Below the pieces are notes generated by a model. That model worked only from the letters and a program-made list of their open reading frames with translations, did not search any database and was not told the origin of the DNA. Of a DNA stretch of 64,000 nt, positions 55,405 to 64,000 are shown one piece after another; within the stretch, counting starts at the first letter, position 1; every line of letters begins with the position of its first letter. This DNA is from Bisporella sp. PMI_857 (lineage: Eukaryota > Ascomycota > Leotiomycetes > Helotiales > Helotiaceae): contig JAJSPD010000088.1 in NCBI GenBank assembly GCA_021307315.1, positions 1-64,000 of the forward strand, in the 5' to 3' direction. The translations under genes and the position numbers were made by a program.

Positions 55405-58400
55405 ATGAGAAGCAGACAGCATACCCTGTGGCTAGAGCCTTATCTTCGGGACAAAGAGGTAGCCCTGCAAAAATCGTCACATCTTGGTGATATTCTAAGT
55501 CAGACGCATGGCGAGCCAAGCTTAATTCTGTTCGCCGGAAAAGCCTCCAAAAGTAAAGCCCTGCGTTATTTAGCAACCCCTCTTAGGTCTAAGCAAAATG
55601 GCCGTCGTTGTGGAGAGATCCACCTACGTCTTGATGCGGGAGCTCAAAGCACAAAAAGCAATCGACCACTGTTGTTCGCCGACGGACCAATCCCTAATAT
55701 TGAAAACAACGTAAGAGACACTGATCCATGCTTAGATCTTGAGCCCGTCAGCCAGAACCTCCCGTGGGTTGGAGACGATCTTAACGTTGCTCTGTTAAAT
55801 ATCTACGCTAATCTGTTGAGTCCCTTTACGGATATTGTCTGTCTCTTTCTGTCTGATTTTGGTGGTCTGGCAAGCATCGCAGACTTTATAGCCTTATGGG
55901 TCAATACCTTCAGCAACCAATCTCTGCCTCCTGTTTGTTACCCAAGATTACTCATAATTGTTGAAGATACAACCACTACTAAGTCCGACAAGTGTTGGGA
56001 AAGTCGATGGAAGACAAACCTTTCCCGAGTTTTAAGGAAGAAGACGCCAACCCCACTTAACCAAGCATTCTCTCATGTTGGTATCCATCGCCTTTTTGCA
56101 AACGATCAGATCCACGAGGAGTTTCACTATTTGCCTCTTAAGGATCGATTGCTTAACGAATCAGACGCAATTCGGGCTACCAGAATTGAGCAACGAATGC
56201 ACTTCGTAGGGAAACATTTCAATGCGTTTTTCAATTATGCGTACAATCATTTCATCCAAAATACTGGGGAGCACTTCAACTTTATCAAGGCTTCCAGGCT
56301 GTCAAATCCAGTGTCCCCTGATTTAAAGCGACATTTTCTTAATTTTGTCAAGAATTTCCAGGCCGCGAAAGATATTAATGAATTTGTCTTACCAGTAGTC
56401 GCTTCCTGTATTATACTCGATAGCTTTCCCCCTGGAATGCATGGTAGGTCCAAATAGTGTGTGATAGAGCCCCTATTTACCCTGTCCACTAGGTTTTGAT
56501 CCGGTCGAGACTTTCCGAACTCTCTATAAGACCTCGTGGAAAAAAGCCACAGAAGTATTGTCACGCGCAACGAGAGCAGAAGTTCTCTCTATCGAGAAAT
56601 TGATTGGGAATCAATGCCTAACAATGGACCTGCACAGTCATCAGGACTTTAAACAATCCCACCTACATACGATGTTGTCTTTTCAAGATAATTGGAAAGA
56701 CATCCACAGCGATGGCACTTGTTTAATGTGCCTCTGTCGGAGGCCAGAGTACGGTCTACCTTGTGGACATTCCTTCTGTGGGATTGATATTCAACGTTTC
56801 GGAGTTGTGTTAGGTAATGATCCACATAAGTTCATTGTTAACTCCTGTTTTCTTTGCTCCCAGGATACTCAGGGAGCTCAATTCAGATTCAAACCAAAGA
56901 CCAAAGGCGTGAACGTGCTCGGAATAGATGGTGGCGGTGTGCGGGGAGTCATTCCACTACAGTCTCTGTTACTCTTAGAGCAGAAACTTAAGCCATACTT
57001 GCCGGATTTTCCCGTTCAAGATCTGTTTGATGTCGCGTTTGGAACCAGCTCTGGTAAGTTACGACTCATAGCTTATAGCTGCGCTAACTGTGTTAGGCGG
57101 GCTTATTGTTATGGCGATGTTCTTAAACGGTTTGCCAGTAACAGAGTGTGTGAAAATCTTTGAACACCTTTCTCTCAAGGCTTTTGACCGTGGATTTGTA
57201 TCTTCAAATTCTATCTTCTCTCGTCTAAGGGAGCTCCTCATTTCCTACTTTGCAGATTCGCTATACTCGGCCCATAACCTTGAAGAAGGTCTTCGAACTC
57301 AATTTGGAGATGAGATGTCACTAATGGATCACTCTGCAGCAACAGGAAAAGGAGCCAAGGTTGGGATAACAGTAACAGGGGTTCCCAATGCAGAATTGCT
57401 CTTTACTAATTATAACGGGGTCGGTTCAAGGCTATCGGAGTCTGGTACGTGCCCTTAATATTAGATTGAACTTGACTAATCCCCGTTGAGGATACCGACA
57501 TATCCTCTCGGATGACAGTTCTTATCGAGTCCGCGTATGGGAAGCGTGAGTGCTTGAAATGCATTTACATATTGGAAGAAACTGACGAGGTCTGCAGGGC
57601 CCGATGCACTTCCGCAGCACCATGGTATGATTGATGCGTGCGTGCCAAAGTGACATCCAGCATACTTATAACTCACAGGTACTTCAAACCACATCACATC
57701 GACGGTGTCGGTACTTTCCAAGATGGTGGGTTATGGAGGAACAATCCCATTGATATTGCTATCTCCGAAGCTCGTGCCTTATGGCCGACAATTGTTGAAC
57801 CCGATGTTGTGCTTTCTTTAGGAACGGGGTACCAGGCCGATGAAGATGCTCAGATGAGCGATCCATCTCCCACCGAGACATCACCTCTATTTAATTCTCC
57901 TATCATTCCCACTGACCTGGGTCGAGCAGAAATAGCAATGGCTACAGCTCTCCAGGACGTACAGCAGCCTCGAGGCATCTGGCGCAGTGGCTTCATCACC
58001 AGATGCTTAGAATCTTTCTTGAGCACAATGGATGGCCAGAAGTTTTACGACCTCCCTAACCAATGGAATCGTGCTGCCGACGGGATGAATCGATACTTTC
58101 GTCTCAATGTACAGCTTGAAGGAAAGACACCCGCTCTGGACGATGTCAGCACAATGTCCCCACTAAAATCAGAGGCAAGGAAACAGCACACGAAGAATAA
58201 GTCTCTAGATGAGCTTGCAGAATGTCTCATTTCTACATTGTTTTACTTCGAGCTAACTTCAAGGCCAATTCGAAACAGAAGCCATTTTAGCTGCCAGGGT
58301 CAAATCTTATGTATCATCGAGCCCAGTGACAAAGAGGACGACGCGCTTCAGGGGCTTCTTGATAGACTAACGGAGAAAGGATCCAGGTTTTACATCGCAC

Positions 58401-58759
58401 ATCGTCCTTTATCAGGGCCGATTAATAGTCTAGCAAATGTTGATCCTGTCACCACACATTTTCGAGTCAAAGTTGAGCTCAGAGTTCGAGATCTGGATAG
58501 CTTGATACCGATATCTCTCCGTCTTGGCAATACGAACCGATCCGTAGGTGAAGGACGAAATATTAGTGCATCGCCATTTACAGTCAATGGACTTTCGGCA
58601 GCCCAAGGGTGGGAAAATCCCTTTGGTCGGGCAGACCACGGACCTACTGAACCAGATGATGCTGCTGGACTTGCACTTGATCGTAAACGAGCTTCAAGGG
58701 TTATCAAAAGACGTTTGAGCTGGCAAAGTAGGAATCGTTCCAAGAGACGACGATGCTGA
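55405..58759 (+). CDS. RING-patatin-like phospholipase, about 1036 aa
   Basis: Proposed exons 55405-56443, 56493-57053, 57097-57444, 57491-57545, 57598-57624 and 57679-58759 sum to 3111 nt. All introns are 43-54 nt with GT...AG, several with CTAAC/CTAAT/CTGAC branch sites; one exon is only 27 nt. Residues 1-400: unassigned, alpha/beta-like (LLIIVEDTTTT). About 415-470: RING-like zinc site (CLMCLCRRPEYGLPCGHSFC...CFLC). From about 490: patatin phospholipase with the oxyanion loop DGGGVRG, nucleophile Ser in GTSSGG (made across intron 2), and the dyad Asp in QDGGLWRNNP. Patatins hydrolyse membrane lipids; fungal and plant members often act in defence or incompatibility. Basic end KRRLSWQSRNRSKRRR. 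An open stretch upstream (55218-55420, other frame) may be lost or extra coding sequence. Confidence 0.82.
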
Positions 58760-59429
58760 AAGATTAAAATGGCAACAAATGCTATGCAAGGTAATTTCAT
58801 TCCACAGCACACCATTATGTCGTATAACAGTCGAGAAATTTGCACAATGCACGGTAGGTTATTTTATTTGGCGTTATGCATTCAGTCAGCAAATTATCAA
58901 TGCTCTTATCATAATTTTTTTCAACAGAAACTTTCTCTTCACGAACCACGCAGTTTCATTGAGCGAACGAGTGAACGGCTCGGGCAATGAAGCCCACCTT
59001 GCCTTTATTGAAGGTGTGCGTCAAGCACAAACTTAAATACAGCTTGATCCGATTACCTGACCAACACGCACCAGTTGGTGTCAGGATTCGTTCCGCATTT
59101 TACGACGTAAAAAAATGGACTTAACTTCAAGTACTTCTGTTGGTTTCACAGGGGCGGTGAGACATAGATTAGAGGGGTTCCCTGTATTCGTGGTTGTTAT
59201 GTCTGAAGAAGGAAGAAGCGTGAGGTGGAGAAACTTAAGGCTCCTCGGTTTCACGCTAGTCCCGATATAGTCTAGTACTATTACGTGACCATATACCGAC
59301 AACTTCTTTTTACGCAACTATCTAAAAATTCCAAGATTTAATTGGCAAGGGCATTATAGAGGCTCTGGAATATTTCTCTATTAGACTTTCAGCGAAAATA
59401 ATTTATTATTGCTTTCTGCGAATTAATCC
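58760..59429. other. Intergenic, no gene supported
   Basis: Short frames only. Confidence 0.35.
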
Positions 59430-59633
59430 AGTAGAGGGTATTTTCATATCGATTCAGGAAGTTCACAAGTAATGCAATGAACGATTGATTGATCTCTGAA
59501 GTCTTCTACATACAGGAAGCAAGCTCCTCTTATATGCAAGAGGAGTGCGTAAGTCATTACGAATGATAACGACTCAGCCCCTTAGGAGCCGCGTAAGGAG
59601 AGTAAGTGGCAAACTATAGTTCCTGATTCGACA
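59430..59633 (-). mobile_element. LTR, reverse copy of the 4852-5054 element
   Basis: Its reverse complement starts TGTCGAATCAGG and follows the 4852 copy throughout (CTCCTTACGCGGC, TATAAGAGGAGCTTGCTTCC, GATCAATCAATCGTTCATTG). The distal end is eroded and no duplication is visible. Confidence 0.7.
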
Positions 59634-59665
59634 TTTTAGAGGAGGTGGCTTGTGCATAACGAATC

Positions 59666-60074
59666 TGTAACAGATAGAGGGCAGCAGAAGGGATTTGCAA
59701 TATAACAGATAAGGATACGTGGCTAGTGATGTAGTTGCAATAGTGATGAATTGATATTAGAAGTATGCTTGTAAGTCTAACATGGAAAGAAAAACTCAAG
59801 CTTGCTTTGTTCAGAAAGCTCTAACTTAGCTGTTCCTTATATTTTTCACTGTGCTGTAGCTGTGAGCCCGCAGCTGTTGTAGCTGTAAGCCTGTGGCTGC
59901 TAGAGCTGCTAGAGCTGTGAGTCTATGGCTACTGGAGCTGCTGTAGCTGTAAGCCTGTGGCTGGCCATGGGCGGAGCGTGCCGCTTGCAGCCCTGAAAGT
60001 ACTACAGCTGAAAAGCCTTCGGCTGGCTGTTAGGCTGTCACAATGGCCGTCTTAAACCGACCCTGGCTGTTACA
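59666..60074 (+). mobile_element. Solo LTR, 409 bp, with GAATC target duplication
   Basis: TGTAACAGATAG to GGCTGTTACA with GAATC at 59661-59665 and 60075-60079. Same family as 42479-42841 but longer: the added length is a tandem CTGTAGCTGTRAGCCYGTGG array at about 59858-59960. Confidence 0.85.
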
Positions 60075-60098
60075 GAATCCTGACACCCATTGGTGCGG

Positions 60099-60333
60099 CA
60101 ACAGTGGTTGACACTACTCTGTCCGCACGGGCCACCACACGACGAGGAGATAACTCATGACATTTAATTATACTACAACTAACCCTAACTTACCATTTGT
60201 TCCTTCTAATAGTTCCTCAGCGCATCTTTGAGGCATATCAGCGATACATTGCCTTATCTCCTCTACCATTATCGCGAGGCTTAAGTTTTGGTGTTTTGGG
60301 CCCGTGTGGATAGAGTAGTGTCACCCACTGTTG
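60099..60333. mobile_element. Internally deleted Tc1/mariner remnant
   Basis: Inverted ends CAACAGTGGTTGACACTACT (60099) and reversed CAACAGTGGGTGACACTACT (ending 60333). Inside, minus-strand codons near 60279-60190 read EEIRQCIADMPQRCAEELLE, matching QIRERIADMPRRCAELIRM of the 38.9-kb transposase. Only the transposase C-terminus is left, so this is a MITE-like derivative of a related element. Confidence 0.8.
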
Positions 60334-60578
60334 ACAGCACAAAAAGGAACAGTATAAGTTACGTCGAGCTTTAGCACCGTACGTTGGAAGCCTTAGGGAA
60401 TTGCGATCTTCTAGCTGCTAGATAGTAAGATCATCTCCGATGGATTAGCCATAACTATCTTGCAGTTCCTGTCGGAATACCTACCACTTAGCAAAAGGCG
60501 TAGTAGCTGTGACTACGCTCTTACTGGTATGGTTATGATATTCGTTGATTCTTCTAAGCTACGGCCTATTGCCAGGTA

Positions 60579-61133
60579 CAGTCGAAACTGTATATATGAA
60601 AACTCCTTATATGAAAAACCTCTAGATATGGGATTGAAGGCCTGGAACGGTCGATTATATAGTAGGTAAATGGGAAAACCTCTTTAAAAGCATATGGGAA
60701 TTAAATACAAGCTTTTTTTGTGCATTCCTATATAAGAATGTGGTAAGACCTAAGTTAAGTTCTTGTTCCCAGATTAGTTATTATATGATTGTCAACACCT
60801 CTTCATTGAACCAAAATACTTTTGTTTTGACTTTTTCTAAGCTTTGTTATTCCTTATCGACGAGCTAAAGAACTAATTATCCCAGGTGTACCAATCGCAG
60901 CACGCCTAGAAGTCGAAGGCGTCGTAATCCTACAAATGAAGAGAAATATGGCCTTCGATATCTACGGAACTCTGAATTGCAAGGCCTCAAACGGTTCTGG
61001 TGTATATACTACTAGAAAATGCTTCTAGAATGCAATATAATCTTGCTTACATAATACCTCTTTACATGGGAAACCCCTATATATGGGAATCAGGATTTGG
61101 AACCAAGCGTTCCCATATAAACAGTTTCGACTG
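60579..61133. mobile_element. MITE-like element, TA target, 555 bp
   Basis: Inverted ends CAGTCGAAACTGTATATATG (60579) and reversed CAGTCGAAACTGTTTATATG (ending 61133), flanked by TA on both sides. AT-rich interior with no transposase. Tc1/mariner-pogo type by target and ends. Confidence 0.65.
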
Positions 61134-61585
61134 TAGTTATATAGATGGTAGAAGACCCACAATCCTCGTGATATGGAACGCGTGAAGCTATGTACATGCA
61201 TTCCAACAGTTCCAAATAGAAGCTTTAGCTTGGGGCTAGGAATAGTACTAAATGTTATGCGATCCGATGGCTCTACATTAGAGTATATTCTGTCTTTGAT
61301 TCTTCGATTTTTGCAGATGTCGAGAGTAAATTGCTTGCCCTTCCTAGTTACTATCTTAATTTGAATGATCACTCTCTAAGATCATTTTGTCCAATTGCAC
61401 ATTGAAATGATCACGTCTACTACGCAGGCTCTTCAGTTCACATTAATGCTTGTATAATAACGCCGTGACTTTTATGTACGGTACTGTGCTGTACCTATTT
61501 ACTAACTACAATCTTTGAAAAGAAGCAATAATTGCTACTACGCATAGAACTTCGTAATCTACGACTCACTTGAAGTCATCATCAC

Positions 61586-61901
61586 CAGTGGTGTTCGAAA
61601 ACGGCTTCAGTCCCCACTCAATGATTTTAATATTTGCGCCACAGTTCTGAGACGAACTAGTACTACATACCATGGCTAGCCAAGCATGATGACCCGCATT
61701 AGTCCACCTCTGTCATCCATTTCGTGCTCTCTAACGCTGACGTTTGCCGCTGTAAGTGCAAGCCCTCAGAGCAGGGGAAGAAAATTAATGCAGGTCATCA
61801 TGTTTGGCTAGCCATGGTATGTAGTACTAGTTCGTCTCAGAACTGTGGCGCAAATATTAAAATCATTTAGTGGGGACTGAAGCCGATTTCGAACGCTACT
61901 G
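61586..61901. mobile_element. Foldback MITE family B, copy 2
   Basis: 316 bp, CAGTGGTGTTCGAA to TTCGAACGCTACTG. The central spacer is almost identical to copy 1 (26068-26382), but the middle of the arms differs (see findings) while remaining perfectly self-complementary. Confidence 0.85.
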
Positions 61902-62861
61902 TAGCACATGGCACCCTTACTTTTGCTTTCCTCCCGAAACTTACTAGCGCGGTTAATTCTACCTCCGTGAACAGGACTAATCCTGTTACAGTCATGTGGG
62001 CCATGAAATAAGTCTTACACCGGTTGAGCCTATCATCAAGGGTAAAGTGTAACTTCTGATCTTTATGCTGACAGTAGAATTTTTGCCAATCGTTATACAA
62101 ATGTCATCATTGTTAGCATCGACCAGAACCTCAGGTTCTCCCATATCTGAAAGTTCAAATCAGAGAGGTAACCATATTGCATTCACGAAAACTAGAAATG
62201 GCACCAGATGATATTTTGCGGACACTTGCTGTAATTTCACATACCGCTTGAGTGACCTACAGTATAGTTAGGAGCAATTGAAACTTCGTGTTTGTAAACT
62301 TTAAATCTTTAATAATTTTCACTGCCTAGACTTTTTGGTCAGCCACCATGATCATCGTGCATCGTATTCTTTGTTGTGGGTGAACAATTACGGCAGAGGA
62401 GTGTCGTCGCCATTAAGTGGATATGAGACTCTCTGCACAATTGCTGACCATCTCATTACTTAAAGGGCAACTAGCGTTCAAAGCAGCGATCGGTGACTGC
62501 ATAAAGGATGACCAAGCCACAAAGCAAGGCCCAACCGAATTTAGTACGTGCCTAATCCTCTCGGCGGTAGTTGTATTGTAATTGAATACTGTTTCAGACG
62601 AAGCCGCAACCGCTCCTTACTGTACTGTACAAGATTCTCTGTTAACTGCATACTTCCACCATCAAAGGCTATGTCGATGGTCCTGACTTTGTTCGATTAA
62701 TTACTTTGGTCAGATTTATACAGTAAGAGCCTCTCCTGCACCAAGTTCAAAGAAGTTGACCAGGGTGAACTGATGGGCGCTAAATAGCAATCTGCAGCCT
62801 GGAACCACCACCCATTTCGAATCTGATACCAAACTCGCAGACCTTCAGAATCCCTCTCAAA
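61902..62861. other. Intergenic, no gene supported
   Basis: A short minus frame at 62100-61867 partly overlaps MITE sequence and shows no family signature. Confidence 0.35.
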
Positions 62862-63516
62862 ATGATGGCAACTCGTGCGTCTTTCACATTACAGACACCA
62901 TTAACTATCAAATGTGTTCATATCCTCGGTTCATGGGACCTCTACCGTAGACAACTTCGTCTTACGAAAATCAAGCAAGTCGAGGACACTTATGAGTGGA
63001 ATAACACTTTTGAATTTCAAGTCACCACTCTTCAACCTGGCAAGCGATACTGGTACTACGTATGTATGGTGCGCTATGAGGCAAATCCTGTACTCACATC
63101 AATCATAGTATTTACTCAATGGATATCAGGTGTCCTACGACTCTACAAGAGCCATCATGATCGAACCCACAACTGGCCGCACTTTAAATATCTTTGACGT
63201 CCCATCCGATGAGCCTCCTTCCAATATATCCCCTGAAAATAAACCCGTTGAAATTGCCAAAGGTCGGCCACTTGACTCTAGTCAAATTAAGGCTCCAATA
63301 CCAGTACCGTCGGGGTTAAGCAGGATCCATTCCGTCCTCTTCGACAAGGCCAGCGGTGCGGTCGAGGATCTCACTTGGCAGTTCGGCGCCGCAGCCCTTA
63401 CCCGTAATGAGAGAGAGGTGACCAGTGCATCCTTGGTCGATAGGTCTCCAACCGCCCCAGCCAATTCTCCGGTCAATTCTCATCACAAACCGACCTCGCA
63501 TCCCGCAAGCGTTTAA
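62862..63516 (+). CDS. Small protein with CBM48/AMPK-type carbohydrate-binding fold, about 194 aa
   Basis: Proposed exons 62862-63059 and 63130-63516 (585 nt); 70-nt intron GTATGT to ATATCAG, phase 0. The first 90 residues fit the E-set glycogen/starch-binding fold seen in fungal proteins with 'LLGSWDNF...YWYYY...P.T..LNV.DVP': VHILGSWDLYRRQLRL, GKRYWYYVSYDSTRA, and EPTTGRTLNIFDVPSDEP. The rest is Pro/Ser-rich and probably disordered. The acidic/Gly turn normally between YWYY and the next strand is missing, so an extra intron or a short deletion is possible. Ligand unknown. Confidence 0.6.
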
Positions 63517-64000
63517 AATTAAACGACAGCTATCCCGAACTCATTATTAATGATCTCCGATGATGCACCGTCCACAAAAGATCTTTATTCAGAAGTAATT
63601 TCTTGGCCGTCACTAGATAGCGAATAAAATTCTCACTTTCTACCAATGAGCAAAGGTTGTTGCGCGTGCTTTATACAGGACTATCAGAACGACACTGAGT
63701 GAGGCAGTCGTCAATCATTGCGGAAAGCCGTTTGTGCTAAGGGTGAAATTAGAAATCTGTGACTACGATACGCAGGTATGGATACAAAATATTGACAAGT
63801 GTTGCTTTCATAAAACAGATGCGCACTCAGTTCGCTTCGGAAACTAGTAAGATATACTCGAAAACTCCTCAAGCTGAAAACATTTCTGCGGAACGGAAGG
63901 ATCTCGCTACAACCTCAGATTCGCGATTCTGGATGATTTGGGAGTTGGGGTTGACGTACTCCATGTTTGATTTAAAGCAATAGTTGTAAGTCATCACGAC
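63517..64000. other. Right edge; possible gene start not resolved
   Basis: A 74-codon frame (63759-63983) stops before the edge. It has no recognisable domain and may be an exon of a gene reaching beyond the window. Confidence 0.25.

Noticed and set aside
61025..61372. 115-codon minus-strand frame
   Set aside because: AT-rich and running through the inverted arm of a MITE; not credible as a gene.
1..64000. tRNA or rRNA genes
   Set aside because: I looked for GGTTCRANYC-like B boxes with fitting A boxes and for conserved rRNA segments by eye and found none; a tRNAscan run would be decisive.

Overview
The window looks like a repeat-rich region of a filamentous ascomycete (Pezizomycotina) genome. 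Genes are interrupted by short introns of about 40-110 nt with fungal GTRNGT donors, CTRAC-like branch sites and YAG acceptors. Several proteins are typical of such fungi (SUR7/PalI family, Kap104 importin, a bZIP-like protein), and the mobile elements are those of fungal genomes (pogo/Fot1, Tc1/mariner, Helitron, Tad-like LINE, integrase-type Ginger). I cannot name the species.

Layout. 0-6 kb: repeats, a 29-bp minisatellite, a SUR7/PalI membrane protein (2.3-3.3 kb) and a 203-bp solo LTR. 6-13 kb: an F-box-like hypothetical, then two convergent JmjC genes. The first (8.2-9.8 kb) has a zinc finger and intact iron ligands. The second (10.2-13.2 kb) is a KDM4/JARID-like protein with altered catalytic residues. 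13.5-18.7 kb: a decayed Helitron Rep/helicase gene. 20.6-21.6 kb: a hypothetical gene. 23.3-25.4 kb: a decayed DDE transposase. 26.4-27.7 kb: a bZIP-like gene. 29.0-35.6 kb: a decayed partial copy, then an apparently intact gene, of a ZNFX1-type NF-X1/CCCH zinc-finger helicase. 36-47.5 kb: a mobile-element zone with a Tad-like gag remnant, a Tc1/mariner element, an Arg/Gly-rich gene, two LTRs of one family, and a pogo element carrying three nested insertions. 47.7-50.6 kb: transportin/Kap104. 51.4-52 kb: an acidic repeat protein. 53.2-58.8 kb: three coiled-coil genes and a RING-patatin phospholipase. 59.4-62 kb: LTRs, a Tc1 remnant and MITEs. 62.9-63.5 kb: a small carbohydrate-binding-fold protein.

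How the parts relate. Housekeeping genes (Kap104, SUR7) lie among dense mobile DNA. The two JmjC proteins and the ZNFX1-like helicase belong to families that act on chromatin or small-RNA silencing elsewhere; any link to the surrounding transposons is inference only. The most informative structures are (1) the nested pogo element, where removing the inserts and their target duplications restores the reading frame; (2) a pair of foldback MITEs whose arms differ between copies but stay perfectly complementary within each copy; (3) a 9-bp-target MITE family that gave two transposases the same new C-terminus; and (4) the altered JmjC protein. Intron positions were worked out by hand from splice signals and reading phase; most summed coding lengths are exact multiples of three.
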